This document shows positions 1-8,979 of a DNA stretch of 38,070 nucleotides, in pieces; position 1 is the stretch's first letter; every line of letters starts with the position of its first letter. The notes below the pieces were generated by a model. That model searched no databases. It was not told the origin of the DNA and was given only the letters and a program-made list of their open reading frames with translations. Position numbers and translations under genes: made by a program. Origin of the DNA: Candidatus Methylomirabilota bacterium (GTDB taxonomy: Bacteria > Methylomirabilota > Methylomirabilia > Rokubacteriales > DASRDR01); NCBI GenBank assembly GCA_036005065.1, contig DASYQW010000123.1, forward strand, positions 1 to 38,070, read 5' to 3'.

Positions 1-181
1 CCTCGCAACCCAGCATCGCCCTCGACCCGTTCTTCCCCAATTGGCCCTGGCGGATTAACCGCGGCGCAGTGTCGCCGCACCGCCGGGCTCATGGTGGTCC
101 GCTCCGAGCGGCGGCTTCGCCGCCGCAACCTTCCCCGGGGGAGGGTGTGGGAGGGGGCCGTCGAGGCCCCGTCCCAAGAGG
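1..181. other. Non-coding or gene-end stretch with GC-rich inverted repeats
   Basis: I recognise no gene here. One plus-strand frame is open from the window edge to about 184 and reads in part ALDPFFPNWPWRINRG, so the first 60 bases could be the tail of an upstream plus-strand gene, but the rest turns into low-complexity Arg/Gly/Pro text typical of non-coding GC-rich DNA. Bases 108-126 form a perfect 8 bp inverted repeat (GCGGCGGC / GCCGCCGC) around a TTC loop. Purine-rich runs of G follow at 137-157. The block could be a dispersed intergenic repeat, which the window alone cannot show. Confidence 0.35.
154..170 (-). terminator. Possible terminator hairpin after the TPR gene
   Basis: GGGGCC and GGCCCC form a 6 bp all-GC stem with a 5-base loop, starting 11 bases after the stop codon of the leftward TPR gene. 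There is no T-tract after it, so it is at best a weak intrinsic terminator or a 3' end stabiliser. Confidence 0.3.
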
Positions 182-3100
182 TTAGGGGCGCGCGGCCCCT
201 TTCCGGAGGGCCTGGGCGGGATCCTCCCCCGTGATCGGGCCCAGCTTGGCCAGGGCCTGCCGCGCCCACTGGGCCAGGGTCGGCTCGACACCGGGCCGGC
301 TCGCGAGCTTCCGGAGCAGGATCGAGGCCTCGCGCGGCATCTGGCGCGCGAGGTAGCTCTGCGCCGCGCCCTGAAGCCCTCGCGCCGCCCATGAGGTGTC
401 GGGATAGAGGTACGTCGCGCCCAGGTAGGCCGCGATCGCGGTCTCGTGCGCCCCGCGAGCTCGATGGAGCTCGCCGAGCCAGACGTGGGCGGCGGCCGCC
501 ACCGCCGGCTCTCCGGTGTCGCGCGCCGACTCGAGCGCCTGCTGGGCGGCCGACCACTGGCGCTCGGCGAGCAGGAGATGACCGCGCGTGAGCTGGACGG
601 CGGGGGCGAGCGGGTGACCGGGGAAGCGCGCGAGGAACGCCTCGGTGGCGGTGAGGGTCTGATCCCGCCGCCCCTGCAGATCGAAGGCCCGCACCAGCAG
701 CGCCAGGGCTTCCGGGGACCGCGCGTCGCTCGGCGAGGCCTCCCGGAGGAAGCCCTCCATCGCGCGCTGGGCCTCGGCGCCGTCGCCGAGCGCGAGCGCA
801 GCCCCCCCGAGCCCGAGCCACGCATCCTTCCGCGCCTCGCCGTCCTTCGTGCGCGCCAGGATCTCCCGGAAGGCCTGGCGCGCGAGGGCTGGCCGCTCCT
901 GGGTGGCGGCGGCGGCCAGGAGGCTCAGGGCGTCGCCGACGAACTCGCTGCTCGGTTGGTCCTTCAGGAGCCGCTTGACCAAGCTGTCGGCCTGGTCGAG
1001 CTGGCCCTGCTCCAGAGCGACGCGGATGAGCCCATAGAGGAGAAGGCCTGCGTAGGGATGGCTCGGGTAGCGGTCGACGAAGAGGGTCGCGCGCTCGCGG
1101 AAGAGCGGCTCGTCCTTCCGCTTGGCCGCCGCCAGGATCAGGCCGTAGGCCGCGGGAATGGCGACGTCGGGGCTCGCCGCGAACCGCGCCGCGCCGAGGG
1201 CCTTCTCGGCCTCGCTGAGCCGGTTCTGGGCCAGCGCGGCCAGGCCGAGCCCCAGCGAGTTGGACGGCTCGGCGGGTGCCCAGTAGGCGGCCCACGCGAA
1301 GTGCTGCTCGGCGGCGTCGAACTGGCCCAGGTCGTAGCGGGCAAGCCCCAGCGCGCGGCGCACGAGCGCCTGCAGGGCCGGGGCCTTGATCTGGGGGACG
1401 AGCGGCTCGAGGACCTGCACCGCGCCATCGTAATCTTTGGTCCGGACGAGGAGGATCCCGCGGTTGATGGCGAGCGTCTCGCTGAGCGGATGCGACGGGG
1501 CCAGCCGGCCGAGCTCGCGAAGCGCTTCGACGGCCCGCGCCTCGTGCCCCTGTCGCAGCGAGATGTCGGCGATGGCGAGGTTGGCGAGCACGGCGACCTC
1601 GAGGTCGGGGGCGAGCCGGGCCTGATCCCATTCGCGCAGGGCCGCCTCCGGCTCGCCGTCCTTCAGGAGCGCCCAGCCCAGGGCGAGCCGGGCCGCCGCG
1701 GCCCGCGGCGAAGTCGGGACGTCGCGGAGCAGCAGACGGAAGAGTCCGGCCGCGCGGTTCGGGTCGTCGGCGCGGGCGGCGCCCTCGCCGGTCAGGAGGA
1801 GCACGGCCTCCCGGAGCTCCGGGATCACGCTGGCCCGCAGGAGGGCCTCGCCCTCCGCCCGGGCATCGGCCGGCCGCTGGGTCCGGAGCGCAATCAGCCC
1901 GAGCCGGTACGCCGCCCGCTGGGCGATCGCCTCGACGCGCCCGGTCTCGCGCAAGGTTCGGAAGGATCGCTCGGCCTCGGCCACGTTCCCATGCCGCTCG
2001 AGGGCCTCGGCGACGCGGTAGGTCACGTACTCGGCGAGCCGCGGCTCCAGCGGGAGGGTGAGCAGATGGCGATAGCTGTCGAGGGCCTCGGCCGTCGCGT
2101 TGCGCCGCGCGGCGTCCTCGGCGATGAGCATCAGCACCGACGGCAGCAGCGGGTCGCGCGCCGATTCCAGCGCCAGCCGGCGCGCCTCGTCGCGGGCCCG
2201 GCCCGCATCGCCGAGGGCGAGATAGGCGCGCACCAGGCCGGCTCGGAGCTGCGGGATCAGCTCGGCGCGGGGGCTCGAGCCCGCCGCCCACAGAAAGCGG
2301 CGGAGGGCGTCGTCGGCCGCGCCTCGGCCGAGGGCCACCCACCCGCTCTGCGCGATCGCATCGGCCCGCAACGGATGGGTCGCCGGCACCGCGGCCAGGA
2401 AGCTGTCCAGGGCGCCCCGGGCCAGCTCGGGCTCTCCCAGCCGAGCCAGGGCGACACCGCGCCAGAAGAGGAGCTCCTCGGCGAGCTGCGGTGGTGGGCC
2501 GCTGCCCGCCACCACGTCCCAGAGCGCGACGGCGTCCCGGGGACGCTCGGCCAGGAGCCGCGCCACCCCGTCGAGGAACTGGAGCACGAACGCGAGGGGT
2601 CGCGGCGGCCGGCTGGCGAGCCCCTGGGCGAAGGCGCGCGGCGCCTCGGCCAGGTCGCCACGGCGGAGCGCGAGCCAGCCCACCCCCAACGCCGCGTAGG
2701 GTCCGAGCTCCGCTGGCGGACCCAGCGTGAGCGCCGTCCGGTAATGCCGCTCGGCCTCCTCGTAGCGCGCCTCGCGAAAAGCGACCTCGCCGAGCCAGAC
2801 GTACGCCATGGGCGCGGACGGCCCGCGACGCTCGCGGGTCAGGCTGTCCTCGAGTGTCTGCCGCGCCCCGCTCAGGTCGCCCTGCAGCAGCCGGTGCACC
2901 CCGCACTCGGCCAGCGCGGCCGCGCGCCCGAAGCTGAACGTACAGGCGGTGCCGCCAGGATCGCCGGTCGGCGGGAGCGGCTTCGGCACCACCGTGAGGA
3001 AGCGCGGCAGCGGAGGCAGCCCGGGGTCCGCCGCCGGCGACGGGAGGGCGGGCGGGGGAGGCGGCTCGAGGGGCGGTCGCGCGAGCCCGAGCGGGATCGG

Positions 3101-3226
3101 CACCACGGTCACCGCGAGCTCCGGCGGGGGCAGCTCGACCGGGCGCGGGGTCGCCCCCTCCCCGGTCGCGGGAACGGCGCCCACGAGGAGCCCGAGGCCG
3201 AGGACGGCCCACCGAGCGCGTCTCAC
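182..3226 (-). CDS. Exported multi-TPR protein (1014 aa)
   Basis: A large exported tetratricopeptide-repeat scaffold. The GTG start at 3226 overlaps the TGA of the preceding gene as GTGA and gives an Arg-rich n-region followed by a hydrophobic stretch (WAVLGLGLLVGAVPA), a good signal peptide. Residues about 30-75 are proline-rich, with a repeated VVP[IK]PL pattern, probably a flexible linker. From about residue 85 to the end, degenerate TPR helices follow one another (for example EEAERHYRTALTLGP and DAAEQHFAWAAYWAP). I see no catalytic domain. By family, such proteins hold periplasmic or envelope complexes together; the partner here is unknown. It is co-transcribed with, and translationally coupled to, a second exported TPR protein, so the two probably act together. 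The function cannot be named from sequence alone. Confidence 0.85.
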   Translation of the reverse strand: MRRARWAVLGLGLLVGAVPATGEGATPRPVELPPPELAVTVVPIPLGLARPPLEPPPPPALPSPAADPGLPPLPRFLTVVPKPLPPTGDPGGTACTFSFGRAAALAECGVHRLLQGDLSGARQTLEDSLTRERRGPSAPMAYVWLGEVAFREARYEEAERHYRTALTLGPPAELGPYAALGVGWLALRRGDLAEAPRAFAQGLASRPPRPLAFVLQFLDGVARLLAERPRDAVALWDVVAGSGPPPQLAEELLFWRGVALARLGEPELARGALDSFLAAVPATHPLRADAIAQSGWVALGRGAADDALRRFLWAAGSSPRAELIPQLRAGLVRAYLALGDAGRARDEARRLALESARDPLLPSVLMLIAEDAARRNATAEALDSYRHLLTLPLEPRLAEYVTYRVAEALERHGNVAEAERSFRTLRETGRVEAIAQRAAYRLGLIALRTQRPADARAEGEALLRASVIPELREAVLLLTGEGAARADDPNRAAGLFRLLLRDVPTSPRAAAARLALGWALLKDGEPEAALREWDQARLAPDLEVAVLANLAIADISLRQGHEARAVEALRELGRLAPSHPLSETLAINRGILLVRTKDYDGAVQVLEPLVPQIKAPALQALVRRALGLARYDLGQFDAAEQHFAWAAYWAPAEPSNSLGLGLAALAQNRLSEAEKALGAARFAASPDVAIPAAYGLILAAAKRKDEPLFRERATLFVDRYPSHPYAGLLLYGLIRVALEQGQLDQADSLVKRLLKDQPSSEFVGDALSLLAAAATQERPALARQAFREILARTKDGEARKDAWLGLGGAALALGDGAEAQRAMEGFLREASPSDARSPEALALLVRAFDLQGRRDQTLTATEAFLARFPGHPLAPAVQLTRGHLLLAERQWSAAQQALESARDTGEPAVAAAAHVWLGELHRARGAHETAIAAYLGATYLYPDTSWAARGLQGAAQSYLARQMPREASILLRKLASRPGVEPTLAQWARQALAKLGPITGEDPAQALRKGAARP

Positions 3227-4662
3227 GACTTCCCCTCCAGCTTCGATCGAGGCTTCCCCTTTGGGGCGGGACGGGGCGGCGGCTTCTCGCGCGCTTCGAG
3301 GCCCTGGACACGGCCCTTCGCCCACTGAACCAGCTCGGCGTCCTCCGCCTTGTCGATGATCTCCTGGTAGGCGCGTCTGGCCGCTCCAGCCTCCCGCTGG
3401 GATTCGGCGACGAGGCCGACGCCGGCCAGCGCCCGGAGCCGCTCGGGCGAGTCGGGGGGGGCCTCGGCGAGCGCCCGGGCGTAGGCCGTCTCGGCGTCGC
3501 CGAGCTTGCCCGCCTTCAGGGCGCTCTCCCCGAGCAGCAACAAGGCCTGGAAGCGCTGGGCGCCGCCACTGTCGGCCACCTCGCGGGCGACGTCCATCGC
3601 CTGATCGAACTGGCGGCGCTTGAGGTAGCCCTGGGCCAGCTCGAGCCCGGCCAGCGCGGCCAGCGCGTCGCCCGGGTGATCGCGACGCAGCGTCTTCCAC
3701 GCGCTCTCGGCATCGGCGGCGCGGCCGAGCCGCTGGGAGAGCTCGCCGATCTGGTACAGGGCCTGGGGGACGAACGGATGGGTCGGCGCTTGCTTGACGA
3801 GCGCCCGATACTGCTCGATCGCCTCCCGGCCCCGGCCGGCTTTGGCGTGGGTCTCACCCAGCACGATTCGGGCCGAGGGCGCCAGCTCCTGACTCGGGTT
3901 CGCGGCGAGGAACTGCTCGAGCGTGCGCACGCCTTCCGGCGTCCGGCCGGTCTCGAGCTGCGTGACTCCCAGAAGGTAGCGAACCTCCGGAAGAAAGCGG
4001 CTCAGGACGTAGCGGTTCTGGTAGGTGGACAGGAGCGGCAGCGCGTCCTCCCAGCGCTTGGCCCGCACCAGCTCGCGCGCCGCCGCGTACGCCGCCGAGG
4101 CCGCCAGCTCGCTCTTCGGGAACTCGGTCAGGAGCTGATTGAAGCTCGCCAGCGCTTCATCCGGATGTCCCAGCTCCAGCTCGCTGAAGGCCCGGGCGTA
4201 GAGGGCGTCCGCAGCATACGGCGCGCCGGGGTGGTTCCGCAGGAAGAGCGAGTAGCGGTCGCGAGCGTCCTCGAAGCGCCGCAGCCGGAAGAGGGCCTCC
4301 GCCTCCCAGAAGAGCGGCTCGCCGGCGGCGATGACCTGCAGGGGCACGGTCTGGGCGCCCTGGAAGTCGCGCAGGGCCTCGGTGTAGCGGCCCAGCGCGA
4401 AGGCGGCCTTGCCGCGCAGGAAGATGGCGTCTCCGCGCCGAGGGTCGGCGGCCGGCACCATCTCGACAAAGCGCCCGAGCTCCCGGTACGTCAGGTCGTA
4501 GAGCCCGTCCTCGAAGGCCTGGACCCCGACCACCCACAGGCGATCGGCCTCCGAGACGGCGCCCCCGGCCGTCCGGCCGGCCCCGACGACCAGCCCCAGC
4601 GCGAGGAGCGCCCCGAGGATCCCCGGCACCCCTGCGTGCATCCGTGTCCGCATCCTCGTCAC
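3223..4662 (-). CDS. Exported TPR protein, YbgF/BamD-like repeats (479 aa)
   Basis: First gene of a two-gene leftward unit. A GTG start at 4662 is preceded by AGGAG six bases upstream, which is a better start than the internal ATGs 9 and 21 bases later. The N-terminus has basic residues then a hydrophobic segment (ILGALLALGLVVGAG), a signal peptide. Residues 38-440 are TPR repeats with the spacing seen in YbgF/CpoB and BamD-like proteins (YAADALYARAFSELELGHPD; QALYQIGELSQRLGRAADAE). The tail is Lys/Pro-rich. It overlaps the next gene by four bases. It is divergent from the HAD gene at 4719, so the 56-base gap should hold its promoter. The role is probably envelope assembly or protein-protein scaffolding; the exact partner is unknown. 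Confidence 0.85.
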   Translation of the reverse strand: MTRMRTRMHAGVPGILGALLALGLVVGAGRTAGGAVSEADRLWVVGVQAFEDGLYDLTYRELGRFVEMVPAADPRRGDAIFLRGKAAFALGRYTEALRDFQGAQTVPLQVIAAGEPLFWEAEALFRLRRFEDARDRYSLFLRNHPGAPYAADALYARAFSELELGHPDEALASFNQLLTEFPKSELAASAAYAAARELVRAKRWEDALPLLSTYQNRYVLSRFLPEVRYLLGVTQLETGRTPEGVRTLEQFLAANPSQELAPSARIVLGETHAKAGRGREAIEQYRALVKQAPTHPFVPQALYQIGELSQRLGRAADAESAWKTLRRDHPGDALAALAGLELAQGYLKRRQFDQAMDVAREVADSGGAQRFQALLLLGESALKAGKLGDAETAYARALAEAPPDSPERLRALAGVGLVAESQREAGAARRAYQEIIDKAEDAELVQWAKGRVQGLEAREKPPPRPAPKGKPRSKLEGKS

Positions 4663-4703
4663 GAGCCGCTCCTACCCTACCAGATTTTCTCGGCAAAGAC
4701 CGC

Positions 4704-4709
4704 TATACT
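4704..4709 (+). promoter_or_regulatory. -10 box (TATACT) 9 nt before the HAD start codon
   Basis: TATACT sits exactly 9 bases upstream of the ATG at 4719. A transcript starting the usual 6-8 bases after the box would begin within three bases of the start codon, and there is no Shine-Dalgarno sequence in the gap. I see no convincing -35 box. The same 9-base spacing recurs before alaS and rimO. Confidence 0.5.
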
Positions 4710-4718
4710 CGCACCGGG

Positions 4719-5372
4719 ATGGAGCCACTCTGCGCGTTCGATCTCGACCACACCCTCGTCCGCTCGGCGCTCGATCTCGCCGCCATGCGCGCGGACCTCC
4801 GCGTCCTGGCGCTCGAGCGGCGACTCCGCCTGCCCGAGGCGGTCCGTGGCTTCACGGTGGCGCAGACGATCGCCGTCATCGCAACCCAGGCGCCCGAGCT
4901 GGAGCCTCACTGCTGGGGGATCGTCCTCGACCATGAGACGCGCGCGCTCACGTCGGCTCAGTGCGAGCCGGGAGCCCGCGAGACGCTCGAAGCCCTGGCG
5001 GCGGCCGGCTATCCGCTCGCGGTCTGGACCAACAACGCCCGGCCCGCGACGGAGCACGCCCTCGAGCGCTGCGGCTTGCGAGGGTTCCTCGCCACGGTGG
5101 TGACGCGGGACGAGGCGGCGCTGAAGCCCGATCCGGCCGGCCTCACGCTCCTCCGGGCCGCCCATCCCGCGCGGCCGGTCTGGGTGGTGGGGGACTCGTG
5201 GATCGACGGCGCCGCCGCCCAGGCCGGCGGGGCGGCCTTCATCGCCTACGGCGCCGATCCGGCCGAGCTGCGCCGGCGGGACGTGGCCGCGCGACTGATC
5301 ATCCACGATCTCCGGACGCTGCCCGCGTCCCTGGCGGCGCTCGGCGCGCCGGCACCGCCCCGCCGCGTATAA
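4719..5372 (+). CDS. HAD-superfamily phosphatase (217 aa)
   Basis: A soluble haloacid-dehalogenase-type hydrolase, probably a small-molecule phosphatase of the phosphoglycolate phosphatase group. All four HAD motifs are visible: FDLDHTLV with nucleophile Asp8 and acid/base Asp10; VWTNN with Thr104; ALKPDP with Lys136; and VGDSWID with Asp159 and Asp163. A cap insertion lies between residues about 14 and 85. The ATG at 4719 places the nucleophile near the N-terminus, as is usual; upstream in-frame codons give no family-like sequence. It is the first gene of a five-gene plus-strand run (HAD, rarA, ddl, murG-like, LOG). The substrate cannot be told from the sequence. Confidence 0.85.
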   Translation: MEPLCAFDLDHTLVRSALDLAAMRADLRVLALERRLRLPEAVRGFTVAQTIAVIATQAPELEPHCWGIVLDHETRALTSAQCEPGARETLEALAAAGYPLAVWTNNARPATEHALERCGLRGFLATVVTRDEAALKPDPAGLTLLRAAHPARPVWVVGDSWIDGAAAQAGGAAFIAYGADPAELRRRDVAARLIIHDLRTLPASLAALGAPAPPRRV

Positions 5373-5373
5373 T
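5368..5373 (+). promoter_or_regulatory. Possible internal -10 box (TATAAT) for rarA
   Basis: A perfect TATAAT spans the stop codon of the HAD gene and lies 19 bases before the preferred rarA GTG start, leaving room for a short leader holding GAGGCGGA. No clear -35 box is visible, and the match may be chance. Confidence 0.3.
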
Positions 5374-5392
5374 GGGACTCCGAGGCGGAAGC

Positions 5393-6724
5393 GTGGAGCT
5401 GTTCGAGCACGCGACCCAGGAGGCCCGCCGGGGCCGAGCGCCGCTGGCGGAGCGGATGCGCCCGCAGAGCCTGGACGAGTTCGTGGGCCAGGCGCACCTC
5501 CTGGGGCCCGGCCGGCTCCTCCGGACGGCGATCGAGTCGGGCGACCTTCACTCGATGATCCTCTGGGGGCCGCCGGGCACCGGCAAGACCACGCTCGCCG
5601 CGCTCCTCGCCGCCCAGGCCCGCGCCCACTTCGTGAGCTTCTCCGCGGTCCTGTCCGGGGTGAAGGAGATCCGCGCGGTCATCGCCGAGGCCGAGTTGCG
5701 CCTCGCCCGCCTGGGTCAGCGCACCATCCTCTTCGTCGACGAGATCCACCGGTTCAACAAGGCGCAGCAGGACGCCTTCCTGCCTCACGTCGAGCGCGGG
5801 ATCATCATCCTCATCGGGGCCACCACCGAGAACCCCTCCTTCGAGGTGATCGCGGCGCTCCTCTCCCGCTGCCGCGTCTACGTCCTCTACCGCCTGACCG
5901 AGGACGAGATCCTGGCGATCCTGCGACGCGCGCTCGACGACCGCGAGCGCGGCCTGGGCGCGCTCCCGCTCGAGGCGGAGCCGGAAGCGCTCGCCGCCAT
6001 CGCCCGGCTGGCCGACGGGGACGCCCGGAGCGCCTTGAACATCCTCGAGGTGGCCGCGACGCTGGTGACGCCGAGCGAGGGGGTTGGCCGGCTCACGCCC
6101 GGGATCATCCAGGAGGCCGCGCAGCGCAAGGCCCTCCTCTACGACAAGGGCGGCGAGGAGCACTACAACCTCATCAGCGCGCTCCACAAGTCGCTCCGCG
6201 ACTCCGATCCCGACGGGACGCTCTACTGGCTCGCGCGGATGCTGGAGGCGGGCGAGGACCCGCTCTTCATCGCCCGGCGGCTCGTCCGGGCCGCCGCCGA
6301 GGACGTCGGTCTGGCCGACCCGCAGGCGCTCGCCGTCGCGCTGGCGGCCAAGGACGCCTACCACTTCCTGGGAACTCCCGAGGGGGAGCTCGCCCTGGCG
6401 GAAGCCGCGGTCTATCTCGCCTGCGCACCGAAGTCCAACGCGGTCTACACCGCCTTCGACGCCGCCCGCGCGGACGTCCAGGCCCGCCCCGCCGAGCCCG
6501 TCCCGCTTCACCTCCGGAACGCGCCGACCCGCCTCATGAGAGAGCTCGGCTATGGCCGGGAGTACCAGTACGCCCACGACGCGCCGGACGCCGAGGTCGA
6601 CCAGGAGCATCTCCCGCCGGCGCTTCGCGGCCGGAGGTATTACGATCCCGTGGCGCGGGGCTTCGAGGCGGCGATCCGCGAGCGGCTCGCGCGCCGGCGG
6701 GGCGGCGGCGAGGGGACGCCATGA
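5393..6724 (+). CDS. rarA: Replication-associated recombination protein RarA/MgsA (443 aa)
   Basis: AAA+ ATPase of the clamp-loader/RuvB group that acts at stalled replication forks. Walker [10 protein letters not shown] is at 59-67, Walker [10 protein letters not shown] at 113-121 and the sensor-1 region ATTENPSF at 143-150. The C-terminal half has the RarA tetramerisation region, with [19 protein letters not shown] as a family signature. I prefer the GTG at 5393: it gives VELFEH, matching the usual short RarA N-terminus, and has GAGGCGGA upstream. An ATG at 5372 that overlaps the HAD stop codon would add 7 residues. The TGA overlaps the ddl ATG (ATGA), so the two are translationally coupled. 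Length and motifs are normal; identification is secure. Confidence 0.95.
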   Translation: MELFEHATQEARRGRAPLAERMRPQSLDEFVGQAHLLGPGRLLRTAIESGDLHSMILWGPPGTGKTTLAALLAAQARAHFVSFSAVLSGVKEIRAVIAEAELRLARLGQRTILFVDEIHRFNKAQQDAFLPHVERGIIILIGATTENPSFEVIAALLSRCRVYVLYRLTEDEILAILRRALDDRERGLGALPLEAEPEALAAIARLADGDARSALNILEVAATLVTPSEGVGRLTPGIIQEAAQRKALLYDKGGEEHYNLISALHKSLRDSDPDGTLYWLARMLEAGEDPLFIARRLVRAAAEDVGLADPQALAVALAAKDAYHFLGTPEGELALAEAAVYLACAPKSNAVYTAFDAARADVQARPAEPVPLHLRNAPTRLMRELGYGREYQYAHDAPDAEVDQEHLPPALRGRRYYDPVARGFEAAIRERLARRRGGGEGTP

Positions 6725-7836
6725 CCACGGAAGGCCGCGGGCGGGTTCGGATCGGAGTCATCTTCGGGGGCCGCTCGGGCGAGCACGAGGTCTCTCTCGC
6801 CTCGGCGGCGTCGGTGCTGGGGGCCATCGACCGGTCCCGGTACGAGATCGTCCCGATGGGGATCACCAAGGACGGGCACTGGCTCGTCGGCGGCGACCCC
6901 CTCCGCGCGCTGGCCGAGGCGGCCGGCATCCCGCTGGCTCTCCCGGCCCCGCCGGTCGGCGGGAAGTCGCGCCCCCTGGCCGGCACCGCGCTCGCGCGGG
7001 TCGCGACGGCCGGAGGGTTGCCGGCCGACGTGGCCTCGGGGCTGGACGTCGTGCTTCCGCTGATCCATGGCCCCTACGGCGAGGACGGGACTCTCCAGGG
7101 CCTCCTCGAGCTGGCCGATCTGCCATACGTCGGGGCCGGGGTGCTCGCCTCCGCCGTCGGGATGGACAAGGCGACGATGAAGGCGGTGTTCAGCGCCCAC
7201 GGCCTGCCCGTCGTGCCGCACCTGGTCGTGCTCCGCCACGAATGGGCGGGAGATCGGAACGGCATCGCCAGCCGGGTGGTCGAGCGGGTCGCCTATCCGT
7301 GTTTCGTCAAGCCGTCCAATCTCGGGTCCAGCGTCGGGATCAGCAAGGTCCGGAGCGCTGCGGAGCTCGATGCGGCCGTCCAGGCGGCGTTCGCCCACGA
7401 CCGGAAGATCCTGATCGAGCGCGGGATCGCCGGGCGCGAGATCGAGGTGAGCGTGCTCGGCAACGACAATCCCGAGGCATCGGTCCCCGGCGAGGTGCTG
7501 CCCGGCAAGGAGTGGTACGACTACGAGGCGAAGTACACCGAGGGGCTCGCGAAGTTGCTCATTCCCGCACCGCTGCCGGACACGCTGGCCGCCGAGTTCC
7601 GGCGGCTCGCCGTCCTGGCCTTCCGCGCGATCGACGCCGCGGGGTTGGCCCGGGTGGACTTCTTTCTCGAGGGCGACACGCGAATCTGGTTGAACGAGAT
7701 CAATACCATCCCCGGCTTCACCCGCACCTCCGCCTATCCCCGGCTGTGGGAGGCCTCGGGCCTCCCCTATCCGCGCCTGCTCGATCGGCTGATCGAGCTG
7801 GCCCTGGAGCGCCACGGCCACAAAGCGGGGCGGTAG
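6721..7836 (+). CDS. ddl: D-alanine--D-alanine ligase (371 aa)
   Basis: Cytoplasmic ATP-grasp ligase making the D-Ala-D-Ala end of the peptidoglycan precursor. [10 protein letters not shown] is at 16-25 and [12 protein letters not shown] at about 116-127. The ATP-grasp loop is [11 protein letters not shown] at 197-207. Mg-binding residues lie in ARVDFF (310-315) and [10 protein letters not shown] (325-334). The omega-loop segment WYDYEAKY (265-272) has the Tyr-rich form usual for ligases that prefer D-Ala over D-lactate. The ATG overlaps the rarA stop codon. It is followed closely by a murG-like gene, so the pair belongs to wall synthesis, but no other mur/fts (dcw) genes are in view. Confidence 0.95.
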   Translation: MTTEGRGRVRIGVIFGGRSGEHEVSLASAASVLGAIDRSRYEIVPMGITKDGHWLVGGDPLRALAEAAGIPLALPAPPVGGKSRPLAGTALARVATAGGLPADVASGLDVVLPLIHGPYGEDGTLQGLLELADLPYVGAGVLASAVGMDKATMKAVFSAHGLPVVPHLVVLRHEWAGDRNGIASRVVERVAYPCFVKPSNLGSSVGISKVRSAAELDAAVQAAFAHDRKILIERGIAGREIEVSVLGNDNPEASVPGEVLPGKEWYDYEAKYTEGLAKLLIPAPLPDTLAAEFRRLAVLAFRAIDAAGLARVDFFLEGDTRIWLNEINTIPGFTRTSAYPRLWEASGLPYPRLLDRLIELALERHGHKAGR

Positions 7837-7841
7837 CATGC

Positions 7842-8972
7842 GTGGCTGAGCGCCTGCGGGTCGTCATCGCCGGGGGCGGCACCGGCGGGCACACCTCGGC
7901 CGGGCTCGCGATGGCGGCGGCGCTGCGATCGCGGCTGGGCCCGGGCGTCGAGCTCGGCTGGGTCGGGAGCCATGGGGGCCTCGAGGCCACGCGCGTCCCG
8001 GCAGCCGGCATCCCGTACCACGCGATCCCGACCGGGAAGCTCCGCCGGAGCCTGGCCCTCCGGAACCTGACCGACCTCGGCCTGCGCGTGCCCGCCGGAT
8101 TCGTCCAGGCCTGGCGACTCCTCGGGCGCCTCCACCCCGACGTGGTGGTCGCCACCGGCGGGTTCGTCGCGGTCCCGACCGCCCTGGCCGCAGCCGCCCG
8201 GCGCCGCCCGCTCCTCGTCCACGAGCAGGTCGTCGTCCCCGGGCTCGCCAACCGGCTGACGGCCCGACTCGCGGATCGCGTGGCCGTGACGTTCGCCGCG
8301 TCGGCCGCCGCCTTTCCCGCCGGCAAGGTGGTCGTGACCGGCAATCCCGTCCGCCCCGAGCTCCTGGCCGGCGACCGGACACGGGCCTTCCAGCGCTTCG
8401 GCCTGGACTCCGCGGCGCCGGTCGTCTATGTCACCGGCGGCGCCCAGGGCGCTCACCGGATCAACCGCGTGATCGGCGCCGCCCTGGCGCCGCTCCTCGC
8501 CGTCGGCCAGCTCGTCCACCAGTGCGGAGACAACGTCTACGACGACGCCGGCTGGCTGCGCGGCCAGGCCGCGCGCCTGCCGGCGGCCCTGGCCGCCCGC
8601 TATCGCGTCGTGCCGTTCATCACCGAAGGACTGGCCGACCTCTACGCGGCGGCGGCGCTGTGCGTGAGCCGCGCCGGCGCCGGCACCGTCACCGAGCTGT
8701 GCGCCCTCGGCGTGCCGGCCATCTTCATTCCGCTCCCCGGCGCGCGGGGCGACGAGCAGACGGCCAACGCCCGGGTCCTGGCCGAGGCCGGCGGGGCCGT
8801 GCTTCTCCCCGAGGCCGAGCTGACGCCGGGCGGGCTGGCGGAGCTCGTGGGCGCCCTGCTCGGCGATCCGGGGCGGCTCAAGGCGATGAGCGAGCGCGCG
8901 CGCACCCTGGCCCGGCCGGACGCGGGCGAGCGGCTGGTCGACCTGATCCTCCAGCTGGCCCGCCGGCGCTGA
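7842..8972 (+). CDS. murG: MurG-like UDP-GlcNAc transferase (376 aa)
   Basis: GT-B glycosyltransferase of the MurG family, which adds GlcNAc to lipid I at the inner membrane face to give lipid II. GGGTGGHT at 11-18 is the first glycine-rich loop; ATGGFVAVPT (104-113), VTGGAQGA and SRAGAGTVTEL follow. The GTG start at 7842 is five bases after the ddl stop; the ATG at 7838 is out of frame and stops at once. One oddity: the family's HEQN motif reads HEQV here (Val130), replacing an Asn that I recall as near-invariant. The gene lies outside any visible dcw cluster, so a MurG paralog with a changed substrate is possible. The family assignment is firm; the exact activity is less so. Confidence 0.85.
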   Translation: MAERLRVVIAGGGTGGHTSAGLAMAAALRSRLGPGVELGWVGSHGGLEATRVPAAGIPYHAIPTGKLRRSLALRNLTDLGLRVPAGFVQAWRLLGRLHPDVVVATGGFVAVPTALAAAARRRPLLVHEQVVVPGLANRLTARLADRVAVTFAASAAAFPAGKVVVTGNPVRPELLAGDRTRAFQRFGLDSAAPVVYVTGGAQGAHRINRVIGAALAPLLAVGQLVHQCGDNVYDDAGWLRGQAARLPAALAARYRVVPFITEGLADLYAAAALCVSRAGAGTVTELCALGVPAIFIPLPGARGDEQTANARVLAEAGGAVLLPEAELTPGGLAELVGALLGDPGRLKAMSERARTLARPDAGERLVDLILQLARRR

Positions 8973-8979
8973 TGCTCGC

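Noticed and set aside
446-3328. A 960-codon plus-strand open frame opposite the large TPR gene
   Set aside because: Its translation is low-complexity Arg/Gly/Pro/Leu text with no domain, while the opposite strand has a signal peptide and clear TPR repeats. It is a GC-driven shadow.
4961-5392. Upstream extension of rarA into the HAD gene
   Set aside because: The extra residues are Arg/Gly-rich and lie in another frame of the HAD coding region. Family homology starts at VELFEH.
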